Source of the DNA: Mucilaginibacter sp. dw_454
Lineage (GTDB): Bacteria > Bacteroidota > Bacteroidia > Sphingobacteriales > Sphingobacteriaceae
Assembly: GCF_018449775.1 (NCBI RefSeq)
Contig: NZ_JAAVVB010000002.1
Span: forward strand, 682,001 to 746,000
Direction: 5' to 3'
DNA: 64,000 nt
Positions 7,673 to 16,267 of this stretch are shown piece by piece. Positions within the stretch are counted from its first letter, which is position 1. The number at the start of each line of letters is the position of its first letter. The notes beneath the pieces were generated by a model. It did no database searches and was not told where the DNA came from. It worked only from the letters and a program-made list of their open reading frames with translations. The position numbers and the translations under genes are program-made.

Positions 7673-8428
7673 TCATTTGCATGCTTCTTTCCATGCCTTA
7701 TACAGGTGTTGAAGACCGGTCTTTGTTCCTCCCTGAAAAGATCTTCCCTGGTTTTTTGCCGCGATCAGTTTGGCTACATCTGCCGCGTGACCTGTGTCCC
7801 AGCCAAGCTCCCGGATCAGGTAAGCACTGACCAGATCTTCATCAAGCTCCGGTTCATATTTATGCAGGGCGAGCACCATTGTTTTAGCCCTGTTGTTATC
7901 ATGCGGATTATTTATGCCGGTCGTGCGATTGATAGAATTCGTTAATTGTTCCAATGCCTTTTTTACAATGCAGGACGGCTCAGCAAGTGCGGCTACCGCA
8001 GGTTGACCGCCCCTGATATCTGTAGGGTTCCAGGTATTCAGGTATTGCTGGATCCCGCTTTTTTGCCACGGTACCGCGATCACAGCGACAGTTGAATAGA
8101 GGTCGTCCAGAGGAAGTATATGCTCATCATCAAGGGCCAGCGTAATAATGACATCCTGCGCGTTATAGCCACCCTTATAAGTTTTAACGGTCTCTATCTT
8201 AAATACCGGTCTGCAATTTTTGAAGGTCATTCCCTTGAACAATTGCTTGACAGTGTTCGTGTCAAAGGCCCGCTCCAGCCAATCGACAGTATTTTGAGTA
8301 CGGGCCAGCAGGATCACACGTTTTATAGAGGCATTTGCATCCGCCAGTTCACAGGCATATTTCATTGCCTCTTTATAGGCATTGTCATCATTATATTCGG
8401 TATCTACAAAAAAATGTGCTATCGCCAT
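7673..8428 (-). CDS. Hypothetical protein of the defence island
   Basis: 251 residues, no family recognised. The first 140 residues alternate hydrophobic strands with helices (AHFFVDTEYN, KRVILLARTQNT, DVIITLALDD, STVAVIAVPWQ), suggesting a Rossmann-like alpha/beta domain. The C-terminal half is mainly helical (LEQLTNSINRTTGIN, LVSAYLIRELGWD, HLYKAWKEACK). No signal peptide or membrane segment. It is the only minus-strand gene between plus-strand nuclease genes, so it is probably expressed alone. Position between the Mrr-like and HEPN genes suggests a defence role, which is inference only. Confidence 0.55.
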   Translation of the reverse strand: MAIAHFFVDTEYNDDNAYKEAMKYACELADANASIKRVILLARTQNTVDWLERAFDTNTVKQLFKGMTFKNCRPVFKIETVKTYKGGYNAQDVIITLALDDEHILPLDDLYSTVAVIAVPWQKSGIQQYLNTWNPTDIRGGQPAVAALAEPSCIVKKALEQLTNSINRTTGINNPHDNNRAKTMVLALHKYEPELDEDLVSAYLIRELGWDTGHAADVAKLIAAKNQGRSFQGGTKTGLQHLYKAWKEACK

Positions 8429-8523
8429 GATAAGTGTTTATGTTTAGTTCATGCAATTTACCTAATTCATTTTATATTGCCTATGCCATGTTTTAACATA
8501 GGCCCATTAGACAAACATCAACC

Positions 8524-9141
8524 ATGCAGGACCACAAAGCTTCCTTAAAAGCAGATATTGACCGGATGACGCAGATCCTCCTGTACACGCAGGAGTCCTT
8601 TATTATTGCGGACTACCTGATCAAAACGGAAAAAATAAGTTATCTCAATACGATAAAAAAAAGAAATGTCTTTTTTGAATATGTCAAACACCAAAGCTGG
8701 CGGGTCATGGTGATCGAGCTTTGTAAGCTGTATTACTTCAAGTCCGGCTCAAAAGAGAACACGAATAACCGGGAACAGTTCAATTTACGGCACCTGATCA
8801 AAAGGTTACAGCCTGGTGGGGTTTATGACTGGGTCGGTGTCCAGCAGGAGATCATCGCGGACTGGTTAGCCGAAATGGACAGGCTTGATCCGTTTATACT
8901 CGACCTGCTGCATTTGCGTGATAAGCGACTGGCCCACGATGACCGGCAGGTATATGCTTTTAATAATGTATCCCGGAAATATATCCAGCGAATGATCAAT
9001 ATCGCCCAGTACATATTATCGCTGACAAGTATCAAGGGGCTTGATGAAGGGATGAGCTTCCAACTGGTACGTTCCCCGTCTGATGCTTTGAAAAAGATCA
9101 TTATACAATTAGCTGATGCTCAATGTTCAAAGGATAAATAA
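8524..9141 (+). CDS. HEPN-domain (AbiU2-like) protein, candidate RNase or toxin
   Basis: 205 residues, predicted all-helical. The motif LRDKRLAHDD at 131-140 gives Arg132-x5-His138, the Rx4-6H catalytic signature of HEPN ribonucleases, in a setting like the AbiU2/HEPN abortive-infection group. No membrane segments. Start ATG at 8524 follows a 95-bp gap after the divergent preceding gene. The stop is 8 bp before the next start, so it is probably co-transcribed with the PD-(D/E)XK gene. HEPN proteins often cut RNA on infection or pair with an antitoxin. Motif seen; function inferred. Confidence 0.6.
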   Translation: MQDHKASLKADIDRMTQILLYTQESFIIADYLIKTEKISYLNTIKKRNVFFEYVKHQSWRVMVIELCKLYYFKSGSKENTNNREQFNLRHLIKRLQPGGVYDWVGVQQEIIADWLAEMDRLDPFILDLLHLRDKRLAHDDRQVYAFNNVSRKYIQRMINIAQYILSLTSIKGLDEGMSFQLVRSPSDALKKIIIQLADAQCSKDK

Positions 9142-9149
9142 AGATTGAT

Positions 9150-9953
9150 ATGCTACACGGATTCATTACACAGGACTCGGATGAAAGGAAGGTGATCGAA
9201 AAGATCACGAATTTCAGATACAAACATAACGGCATGCCTGACCTCACGCTTTTCTATAACCTTTTATTCGACCCGGTAGGTTATGAAGGCATGGAGGAGT
9301 ATCATGGCTTTTACATCGGCACCAATATTCTGCGGAAGGAAATTGGCATTGAAAGAGAAGGGAGGCCCGGTGATTACGATATTATTTTCATTCCGTATCA
9401 TAAAGATAAACTGTTTTATGAACGGACGGCTGTCTTTGAGGTCAAGATCGCGCGGCCCAGCTTTGAAAATGTCAACAGGAACGCGAATTCATTAGGCGAA
9501 AATCAGGTATATGGTTTGATAGCGGATGGATTTCCGTTGGTGGGTCTGCTGCATATCGTTATATCCCGGCCATTGTCATTGAACCAGACCACGCAGATAA
9601 AAATGGGCAAAGTCCCGCTTAACATTGACTGGCAGCCGGGTGACCCGCCGCAACCAAAAGTACAGGACCTGTTCGAATCCCAACCGCTGGACTGGCTGCC
9701 CTGGCATGGTCTCGATCAGCAAATGACCAGGTTGATCTGTGCAGGTTTCCCCAAATATGTCGGCATCAACGCTTTTGCTATTACGCAAAACCCGGATGGG
9801 ACGCATAATGTCACTTCCTCACGTGAATACAACGGGTACACTTCTGGTTACTTCAGCCCGAAGAAAAGTATGCAAACGATTGCCAAAATCGAGGAACACT
9901 TTTTAAGGTATGGCGCGGAACGTTACCGCCAGGCTGCGATGTGGGATCATTAA
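9150..9953 (+). CDS. PD-(D/E)XK nuclease-like protein paired with the HEPN gene
   Basis: 267 residues, no named family recognised. A nuclease-like core is visible: GDYDIIFIP (Asp75/Asp77), then about 20 residues later the strand TAVFEVKIA with Glu97-x-Lys99, then NSLGENQVYG helix and the GLLHIVIS strand. This is the order D...ExK plus a Gln/Glu helix of PD-(D/E)XK enzymes. The C-terminal 100 residues (W-rich QPLDWLPWHG, GINAFAI) are unknown. The start lies 8 bp after the HEPN gene. Together they may form a two-component defence or toxin system; a recombination nuclease is another possibility. Confidence 0.58.
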   Translation: MLHGFITQDSDERKVIEKITNFRYKHNGMPDLTLFYNLLFDPVGYEGMEEYHGFYIGTNILRKEIGIEREGRPGDYDIIFIPYHKDKLFYERTAVFEVKIARPSFENVNRNANSLGENQVYGLIADGFPLVGLLHIVISRPLSLNQTTQIKMGKVPLNIDWQPGDPPQPKVQDLFESQPLDWLPWHGLDQQMTRLICAGFPKYVGINAFAITQNPDGTHNVTSSREYNGYTSGYFSPKKSMQTIAKIEEHFLRYGAERYRQAAMWDH

Positions 9954-10044
9954 GATCTTTTAATTCCTGTTATGTATTTTCTACATCCCCGTTATGATTT
10001 AAAAAACCTTTCCTTTTCAAATTTGCCTGGTACAACTTATCATC

Positions 10045-10329
10045 ATGACCCCTGACGAACTGCTTACCCGAAAAGACCTCGACAACTTTAAAAAAGAACT
10101 CTTTGAATTACTCCAGCCTTTAACCAAAGCCCAGGGCCTCGTGCAGCAGAAATGGCTCAAAAATAAAGATGTTCGCAAGCTGCTCCAAATATCCGACGGC
10201 ACGTTGGCTAATCTGCGGATCAACGGCACCCTTACCTTTCATAAGATCGGTGGAACTTATTTATATAGGCAATCCGACATTGACAAAATGCTTAGTGACC
10301 CTGAAAAAAAAAGCCCGAAAACGAAATAA
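10045..10329 (+). CDS. HTH excisionase/MerR-like DNA-binding protein
   Basis: 94 residues. The segment WLKNKDVRKLLQISDGTL to GTYLYRQSDIDKML (37-83) is the winged HTH found in small accessory proteins of Bacteroidota mobile elements, related to excisionases that bend att-site DNA. An N-terminal helix (LLTRKDLDNFKKELFELL) may mediate dimerisation. The gene ends just before the recombinase frame, and its codons GAA AAA AAA AGC (10303-10314) form a slippery run through which the recombinase could be read by a -1 shift. Likely a directionality or integrase-linked regulator. Confidence 0.72.
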   Translation: MTPDELLTRKDLDNFKKELFELLQPLTKAQGLVQQKWLKNKDVRKLLQISDGTLANLRINGTLTFHKIGGTYLYRQSDIDKMLSDPEKKSPKTK

Positions 10330-10418
10330 CGCCTGCCCAAAAACAAACGTTCAGCGTCCGGTTCTACATTAAAGAACCCAAAACAACGAAGAATGAACTG
10401 TGGCATATCTATATCCGG
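10303..10418 (+). other. Candidate -1 ribosomal frameshift window joining HTH gene to recombinase
   Basis: Nine A residues (10304-10312) include the heptamer A AAA AAA in the HTH frame (10305-10311), a classic -1 slippery pattern. The recombinase frame has a stop at 10302-10304 and is open from there on, yet contains no ATG, GTG or TTG until 10419. Residues encoded in 10338-10418 (QTFSVRFYIKEPK, then WHIYIRV) look like the conserved first beta strands of the arm-binding domain. A shift would give a fusion of about 513 residues. Alternatives are one missing A in the assembly, or use of GTG at 10419. No strong downstream stem-loop is evident. Confidence 0.5.
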
Positions 10419-11585
10419 GTGACGGTGAACAGCAAACGGGAAGACTGGTCTACACAGCGTCGTTGCTTAAAGCAGGAATGGGATGTCGGCGCAAACCGTA
10501 TGAGCGGTAATAAGGCCGTAGCACAGGAAACCAATGGCTGGCTGGAAACGCTGAATGCGCGGGCATTTGTATGCCGGCAGGAACTTTATGCCGCTGGCAA
10601 GCCTTTTACACCTACCCATATCCGCAAGTTGATGCAGGGTGAGGAACTTAACCCATCCAAAACGCTTTATGACGTATGGGACTATCATTTCAACCAGATC
10701 TGCAGCCTGGTTGGAAAAGATTACGCGGTAAGCACGATCAAAAAATACAAAACTGCCCGGAATGCCATGAAAAAGTATCTCAAGCTGCGTTATAAGGCGG
10801 ACGACATCAAGCTTGATCAGCTCGATTTTCAGTTTATAAGGGAATACGAAGTCTATCTTAAGGCTGACTACAATGTCAAAAATAATACTGCTGTACAAAT
10901 GGTGAGGAAAGTCCGCACCGTTGTTCGTTTGGCTTATGAACTGGGCTGGATCCAACGTAATCCGTTCCTGGCGCACCGGATGAAACTCGACGAAGTGCAC
11001 CGGGACTACCTGACCAGCGATGAGATGCGCCAGATGTCTGTCAAGAAATTCCATCCGCCAAGGCTAAATATAGTCCGGGATATGTTCCTGTTCAGTTGTT
11101 ATACCGGCTTATCTTATGCCGATGCTGTGCAGCTCAGGCAGGGTGACCTGATCACCGGCGAAGATGGCGACCGCTGGATTCAAACTAACCGTATAAAAAA
11201 TAACAACCGGGTACGAGTTCCTTTATTGGAACCAGCGCAACAGATCATTACACATTACCAGGACCATCCGCGTACTGCGGACGGGAAATTTTTGTTACCA
11301 CGTATTAGTAATCAAAAAGCAAATGCTTACCTCAAGGAGATCATTCGCAGTCTTGGCTGGCAAAAGAACCTGACCTACCATTGTGCACGTCATACATTCG
11401 CCACCACAGTGACGCTGACCAATGGTGTGCCCATAGAAACCGTAGGACAGATGCTGGGGCATAAAAATATCCGTTCCACGCAGCTCTATGCCCGTGTGAC
11501 TGATACAAAGATCAGCCGGGATATGCAGCCACTTAAAGTCAGGTACCAGGGTCAGGAGCTCCGGCTTTCTTCTGAAGTTGGTTGA
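10419..11585 (+). CDS. Tyrosine recombinase / integrase (N-terminus upstream, see frameshift window)
   Basis: 388 residues from GTG 10419, but homologous-looking sequence starts in the same frame near 10338. Domain order: arm-binding strands, a SAM-like core-binding domain (about 65-165), and the catalytic domain (about 175-380). Catalytic signatures include HCARHTFATT (His-x-x-Arg), LGHKNIRST and the nucleophile Tyr in LYARV. In box I, SCYTGLSYAD has Ser where most tyrosine recombinases have Arg, as reported for IntDOT of CTnDOT. It may mobilise the flanking defence or cargo block, and is a second integrase besides the one at the tmRNA. No tRNA or other obvious attachment gene is next to it. 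Confidence 0.88.
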   Translation: MTVNSKREDWSTQRRCLKQEWDVGANRMSGNKAVAQETNGWLETLNARAFVCRQELYAAGKPFTPTHIRKLMQGEELNPSKTLYDVWDYHFNQICSLVGKDYAVSTIKKYKTARNAMKKYLKLRYKADDIKLDQLDFQFIREYEVYLKADYNVKNNTAVQMVRKVRTVVRLAYELGWIQRNPFLAHRMKLDEVHRDYLTSDEMRQMSVKKFHPPRLNIVRDMFLFSCYTGLSYADAVQLRQGDLITGEDGDRWIQTNRIKNNNRVRVPLLEPAQQIITHYQDHPRTADGKFLLPRISNQKANAYLKEIIRSLGWQKNLTYHCARHTFATTVTLTNGVPIETVGQMLGHKNIRSTQLYARVTDTKISRDMQPLKVRYQGQELRLSSEVG

Positions 11586-11640
11586 AGGTGTTCATAGTTG
11601 CCACTCCGGCGAACAGCAATATGATCAATTATGTTTAAAA

Positions 11641-12363
11641 TTAAGAGCCGGACATTAACTCCTGCATTTGCCCATAAACAGTATCATCCGTTTTCTTTCT
11701 TCCAAATATGGAAACTGCCATCACTACAGCGATCATTAGCGAGCTGCCGATGGTTAATGGACGGGAACCCTGGTGATTACTCAGTCTGATGGCGATGTCC
11801 ACCAAAAGGATCGCGCCTAATACTAAAATAACGAGGCTTACCGGCTTCAGCGAAAATAAATTGGGGCGTAATTCAATAGGTTGACCATTATCCGGAACAT
11901 TACCGTTATAATGCCCGATGCTGATGCACACCTGGTATAGCGCAGCGTCTTCACGGATTGATGAACCCGTAAATACGGGTTCATATAATATAAAGTGTCT
12001 TTTTCTCCCATCGTTTAAAAGAAATTTCAGGTTATATCCCGATCCCAATAGTGAACGGGTAAATTCCGCCTGGTAGCTTTCAACTTCCTGCCAGTTGACT
12101 ACTACCGTCGGAAATCCTTCTTCTTCGATCTTGAACCCTGCAGCGCTAATAAAAACAATTGCCGGATGGATAAAGCGGTTCTTACTTAGGTATACAACCG
12201 CCAACGGCCCCAATAAGAACAAAGAAGCAGCGACTACCATAGCGTTATAGTTGCCGTGGCTACCAATAACAATAAGAAAACCTGCTATAATAAAAGCCGG
12301 GTAAGTTACTAAGGTGAAGTTTAGGGATTTTTCCCGGTGGAATCTGTTTAATTGAAAATTCAT
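11641..12363 (-). CDS. Membrane protein with PH-like central domain (hypothetical)
   Basis: 240 residues. Two hydrophobic helices near the N-terminus (about 17-35 and 40-60), a soluble middle with beta-rich segments (TVVVNWQEVESY, GYNLKFLLNDGRKRHFILY) resembling bacterial PH-like domains, and two more helices (about 172-190 and 204-222). No enzyme motif. It faces the integrase gene (stops 55 bp apart) and diverges from the sigma factor gene. A stand-alone inner-membrane protein of unknown role. Confidence 0.6.
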   Translation of the reverse strand: MNFQLNRFHREKSLNFTLVTYPAFIIAGFLIVIGSHGNYNAMVVAASLFLLGPLAVVYLSKNRFIHPAIVFISAAGFKIEEEGFPTVVVNWQEVESYQAEFTRSLLGSGYNLKFLLNDGRKRHFILYEPVFTGSSIREDAALYQVCISIGHYNGNVPDNGQPIELRPNLFSLKPVSLVILVLGAILLVDIAIRLSNHQGSRPLTIGSSLMIAVVMAVSIFGRKKTDDTVYGQMQELMSGS

Positions 12364-12503
12364 ATGGATTCGGCTAAATGATCGCCAAATATAATTTCCG
12401 ATAACAATAAAAGAAAAATGAAATTGCTTCCTTAACAGCTTATTTACAATAGATTATTTATTTTGGGCAAATTTTTCATTAAATTCGTTCAAGAAAGAAA
12501 ACC

Positions 12504-13073
12504 GTGGCGATCCTGGGCACACTTACAGACATCGAATTGCTATCCCTGCTCCGGGAAGACGATAATGCTGCGTTCACAGAGATTTACCACCGTTATTGGA
12601 GAAAACTCCTGCACTATGCTTTGCAAAAGACCAGTGAATACATGGATGCTGAAAACCTGGTGCAGGATGTCTTTGTTTCTCTCTGGAACCGTAGGGGACA
12701 ACTGGAACTCAGTGGTGAATTATCCAATTATTTAGTGGTTTCCGTCAAATACCGGGTGATCAAGCTGCTCGCAAAGCAGCGTTCACAGCGTCTTTACGTG
12801 GAAGATAAACTGCAAAATGCCGACCTGCTTGATGATTCCACACAGGAATACCTTTCATTTAATCAGTTAAAAGCGGAACTGGAGGAGATCATCGTTACCT
12901 TACCCGAAAAGGCCCAGCTGATCTACCGCATGAACAAAGAACAAGGCATGAGCCATCGCCAGATCAGCGAGGAGTTGGACATGAGCGAAAAGGCCGTCAA
13001 CGCCAGTCTCGTCCGCACGAAGAAAACCTTAAGAGCCTCTTTAAACTCATTCCTGGGCATGTATCTTTTATAA
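12504..13073 (+). CDS. ECF RNA polymerase sigma factor (FecI-like)
   Basis: 189 residues from GTG 12504. Region 2 is at about 12-80 (LLREDDNAAFTEIYHRYW, AENLVQDVFVSLW) and region 4 at about 125-178 (LPEKAQLIYRMNKEQGMSHRQISEELDMSEKAV), the layout of small ECF sigma factors. In Bacteroidota these work with a FecR anti-sigma and an STN-bearing SusC receptor, turning substrate binding outside the cell into transcription. Both partners lie downstream (16.3 and 17.6 kb), but four unrelated genes separate them from the sigma gene, which is unusual. Confidence 0.9.
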   Translation: MAILGTLTDIELLSLLREDDNAAFTEIYHRYWRKLLHYALQKTSEYMDAENLVQDVFVSLWNRRGQLELSGELSNYLVVSVKYRVIKLLAKQRSQRLYVEDKLQNADLLDDSTQEYLSFNQLKAELEEIIVTLPEKAQLIYRMNKEQGMSHRQISEELDMSEKAVNASLVRTKKTLRASLNSFLGMYLL

Positions 13074-13133
13074 TAGCATCTACGCAAATGTTATAATTCA
13101 CAGTTTATCATACACGTATATTTCTGTGCGATT

Positions 13134-13487
13134 CTACGCCTGAGCCGTGATGTATTGCTCGCCCCAATTATAAAGGTCCTCCAATACGGGTAATAAAGTT
13201 TGTGCTTTTTCGGTCAGTGAATATTCCACCCGTGGCGGCATTTCCGCGTAGATCTTCCTATTCACCAGTTCATCCTGCTCCAGTTCTTTTAATTGTGCGC
13301 TCAGCATCTTAGTGGTGATAAACGGCATTTTCTTCTGCAATAGCCCGAAACGGTGATGCCCCTGATGGATAAAATACAAGAGCGCGATCTTCCAGCGGCC
13401 GCCTAATACCCGCATCACATTGTGCATGGGGCAAATAGCAGCTAATTCTGTTTCGTTAGAAAAGTTGGTTGACGACGTTTTTCTCAT
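13134..13487 (-). CDS. HxlR-family transcriptional regulator
   Basis: 117 residues. HxlR winged-helix features: CPMHNVMRVLGGRWKIALLYFI, then FGLLQKKMPFITTKMLSAQLKELE as recognition helix region, and the wing PPRVEYSLTEKAQ. The conserved Cys19 near the start is often redox- or ligand-sensitive in this family. It is divergent to the NmrA-like reductase with about 95 bp between, so it most likely controls that gene and the esterase and SnoaL genes after it. Signal unknown. Confidence 0.9.
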   Translation of the reverse strand: MRKTSSTNFSNETELAAICPMHNVMRVLGGRWKIALLYFIHQGHHRFGLLQKKMPFITTKMLSAQLKELEQDELVNRKIYAEMPPRVEYSLTEKAQTLLPVLEDLYNWGEQYITAQA

Positions 13488-13582
13488 TACTTTCTTTTTG
13501 GATACTATAGTACAAATTAGTATGTACTGGTGATTATGAAATCAAAGATAGAAATTTGTCATCAACAAAAAAGAAAAAATTT

Positions 13583-14479
13583 ATGAAAAAGACCATCGTC
13601 GTATTAGGCGCTACCGGCAAAGTTGGCGGTAAGATCGCAGACATCCTTCTAAACGAAGGACACCATGTAAAATTAATTGCCAGGTCGAAAGATCTGGAAA
13701 AAAGGTTTAGTCAGACTGAGGCGGAAGTGATTCCCGGTGATATCACCGATACTGATTTGCTGAGTGCTGCATTCAAGGATGCGGACAGTGCATTTATATT
13801 GCTGCCCCCTAATTTCGCCGCTCCTAATTACCGGGAATTTCAACGGGAAGTGGGCGATGCGGCTATTGAGGCGATCAAAAGATCAGGACTTAAATATGTG
13901 GTCAACCTGAGCAGTGCCGGGGCGCATATGCACGAAGGCAACGGCCTAATTGCCGGCCTCGCCGAGCAGGAAGTAAAGCTTAATCAATTGAAAGACATCA
14001 ACGTTATGCACCTGCGCCCGGCTTATTTCCTGGATAATGCGCTGCTCAATATCAATCTGATCAAGGATAGGGGCATCAATGGTACCACGGCAGACACGGA
14101 CCACCAGATACCTATGGTAGCGACCAGCGACGTCGCTGTTGTTGCAGCCAAAGCGTTGGCTGGCCTGGACTTTAACGGCAAAGTGGTACGGCCCGTGCTT
14201 GGCGACCGGAACTATTCCTTTACGGAGCTCACCGGCATCATCGGAAAATCGATCGGGAAGCCCGATTTGCAACTGGTGCAGTTACCGGTTGAGCAAGCTA
14301 AAGCGGGCATGATCAGCCTGGGCATCTCCGAAAACGTCGCTGAAGATATCGTTAACATGGAAACCTCCCTGAAAAACGGCATCATGAACTACCAGCAGCG
14401 AACTACTGAAAATTCATCGCCAACGAGTGCGGAGGCATTTGCAAAGGATGTGTTCGCCCCGGCTTACCACGCTGCTTAA
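13583..14479 (+). CDS. NmrA-like NAD(P)-binding reductase/epimerase
   Basis: 298 residues from ATG 13583; an earlier in-frame TTG (13556) adds only a lysine-rich leader. The Rossmann motif TIVVLGATGKVGGKIAD opens the protein, followed by LIARSKD (cofactor 2'-phosphate or ribose loop) and later VVNLSSAGAH and HLRPAYFLDN, as in atypical SDR proteins of the NmrA/quinone oxidoreductase type. No classical YxxxK is obvious. Next to an HxlR regulator, these often reduce quinones or reactive aldehydes. Substrate not readable. No membrane segment, cytoplasmic. Confidence 0.82.
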   Translation: MKKTIVVLGATGKVGGKIADILLNEGHHVKLIARSKDLEKRFSQTEAEVIPGDITDTDLLSAAFKDADSAFILLPPNFAAPNYREFQREVGDAAIEAIKRSGLKYVVNLSSAGAHMHEGNGLIAGLAEQEVKLNQLKDINVMHLRPAYFLDNALLNINLIKDRGINGTTADTDHQIPMVATSDVAVVAAKALAGLDFNGKVVRPVLGDRNYSFTELTGIIGKSIGKPDLQLVQLPVEQAKAGMISLGISENVAEDIVNMETSLKNGIMNYQQRTTENSSPTSAEAFAKDVFAPAYHAA

Positions 14480-14507
14480 ACCAAGAACATTTTTAAAATA
14501 AACGATC

Positions 14508-15569
14508 ATGAAAAGCAAAAGATCATTAACCCTACTCAATTCATTTTTTATATCACTACTTACATTAAACACCATTAATGTCATGGCACAATCAGTAAAC
14601 AACACCCGGCCTGAAAACGATCCGTTAATTTTAAAGGATATACGCACCTTTTTACAAGCTTTAAACTCCGGAGGCGGCAAGCCGCTGGAACAACTCTCAC
14701 CTGCGGAAGCAAGACAAGTTTTAACAGGCGCGCAAAATTCGGTAACTGTAGACTATTCGGGCATCGAAGAGTCTGAAAAGACCATCACCCAGGATGGCAT
14801 TACCGTAAATATCCACATCGTGAAACCCGTAGGCGCAAAGAAAGATATCCCTGTATTTATGTTCTTCCACGGTGGAGGATGGGTATTGGGGGATTATCCT
14901 ACGCACCGCCGCTTTGTCCGCGACCTGGTGGTAGAAAGCGGATTAGCCGCAGTATTTCCGGACTATACGCCTTCACCAGAAGCGCACTATCCTACAGCCG
15001 TCAACCAGGCTTATGCGGCCACCAAATGGGTATCCATTCATGGTGAAGAGATCGGCGTGAACGGAAAAAAGCTTGCTGTTGCGGGTAACAGCGTCGGCGG
15101 TAACATGGCGGCGGTCGTAGCCTTAATGGCAAAGGACAAAAAAGGGCCCGAGATCAAGTTCCAAATGCTGTTTTGGCCGGTGACCAATGCCGGTTTCAAT
15201 GACGGTTCCTACCATGCCTATGAAAACGGCAGGTTCCTGACCAGGAATATGATGATTTGGTTTTGGGATAATTATACGACTGACAAAAATGCACGTAACG
15301 AAATTTATGCCTCTCCTTTGCGGGCCACCCTTGACCAGTTAAAAGGATTACCCCCTGCACTGGTGCAGACCGCCGAAAACGATGTTTTGCGTGATGAAGG
15401 CGAGGCCTATGCCCGTAAACTGGATGAGGCCGGTGTTGCCGTAACGCTAACGCGTTATAACGGCGTCATTCATGATTGGGGCCTGCTTAACCCGCTCGCA
15501 CACCTCGCTGCAACAAAATCGTCTATGCTACAGGCTGCGGCAGAATTAAGAAACGCATTAAATAAGTAA
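14508..15569 (+). CDS. Secreted alpha/beta hydrolase, HSL-type esterase
   Basis: 353 residues with an N-terminal signal peptide (KSKRSLTLLNSFFISLL... NVMAQ). The oxyanion motif FFHGGGWVLG is near 120-130, the nucleophile elbow GNSVGG near 197, the acid in ENDVLRDEG near 290 and the His in HDWG near 324. This is the hormone-sensitive-lipase arrangement found in short-chain ester hydrolases. It probably acts in the periplasm or outside. It follows the NmrA-like gene by 28 bp and is likely co-transcribed under the HxlR regulator. Confidence 0.86.
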   Translation: MKSKRSLTLLNSFFISLLTLNTINVMAQSVNNTRPENDPLILKDIRTFLQALNSGGGKPLEQLSPAEARQVLTGAQNSVTVDYSGIEESEKTITQDGITVNIHIVKPVGAKKDIPVFMFFHGGGWVLGDYPTHRRFVRDLVVESGLAAVFPDYTPSPEAHYPTAVNQAYAATKWVSIHGEEIGVNGKKLAVAGNSVGGNMAAVVALMAKDKKGPEIKFQMLFWPVTNAGFNDGSYHAYENGRFLTRNMMIWFWDNYTTDKNARNEIYASPLRATLDQLKGLPPALVQTAENDVLRDEGEAYARKLDEAGVAVTLTRYNGVIHDWGLLNPLAHLAATKSSMLQAAAELRNALNK

Positions 15570-15594
15570 TTTTATAGAATTGGAATTATTCATT

Positions 15595-16035
15595 ATGAAA
15601 AAGATTGAACTAAACAGGAACCATCCTGGATTTAATAAAAATGCGGAGCCATTTTTTAGCATCATCATGGAAGGGCTAAAAGGAGAAGTGGACGGGCAGC
15701 ATTTTTGGGATGCGGTCGCAGAGGATGCTATATTTGAATTCCGGTATAATTTTCCGGGTTTCACCAACAAAATAGAGGGCCGCAAAGCCTATATGGACTG
15801 GTTTGCCGGTTACAGTAATGTGCTGGATTCGGCAGACAATTTAAAAGTGTATAAAGCACAGCAGCCGGATAATGCTATCATATTGGAATATGAAGTTCAT
15901 GGCCTTGTCCCTTCCACCGGAAAATCGTATGACAACCGATTTTGCTCCATTATTACGATTAAAGACCAGAAAATCATTCATTGGCGGGATTACATGGATT
16001 CCCTGGCAGTGATGCTTTCTTTGACCAACGACTGA
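15595..16035 (+). CDS. SnoaL-like / NTF2-fold protein
   Basis: 146 residues from ATG 15595 (a TTG at 15580 is less likely). The pattern of an N-terminal helix, FWDAVAEDAIFEFRYNFPGF, GRKAYMDWFAGY, strands ILEYEVHG and FCSIITIKDQKIIHWRDYMD matches the NTF2-like SnoaL fold, a cone that binds small hydrophobic molecules. Such proteins can be isomerases, cyclases or binding proteins. It closes the esterase operon and is followed by a terminator. Substrate unknown. Confidence 0.78.
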   Translation: MKKIELNRNHPGFNKNAEPFFSIIMEGLKGEVDGQHFWDAVAEDAIFEFRYNFPGFTNKIEGRKAYMDWFAGYSNVLDSADNLKVYKAQQPDNAIILEYEVHGLVPSTGKSYDNRFCSIITIKDQKIIHWRDYMDSLAVMLSLTND

Positions 16036-16060
16036 TCTTAAACTTAAGGTGCTATCTGAA

Positions 16061-16092
16061 AGCAGAACTTCAATTGAAGTTCTGCTTTTTTA
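16061..16092 (+). terminator. Rho-independent terminator
   Basis: Perfect inverted repeat AGCAGAACTTCAA / TTGAAGTTCTGCT followed by TTTTTT, 25 bp after the SnoaL-like gene stop. Confidence 0.85.
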
Positions 16093-16267
16093 TTAAAAAC
16101 GGATTAAACACTAAAGATCATTGCCATCAAAAAAGTGTATGATTAGCTATGAATAAAGTGTACGATAAACTGTGAATAATGACAGCAAACGCTCAAATAA
16201 ATTATTTTTTCTATCCCGCGTGTCATTTGCCATTCCCAAAGGACTTGTTAGTATATAGCCCTAAAAA

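Noticed and set aside
10467..11054. 195-codon minus-strand open frame
   Set aside because: Lies wholly inside the integrase gene, which has clear motifs; antisense shadow.
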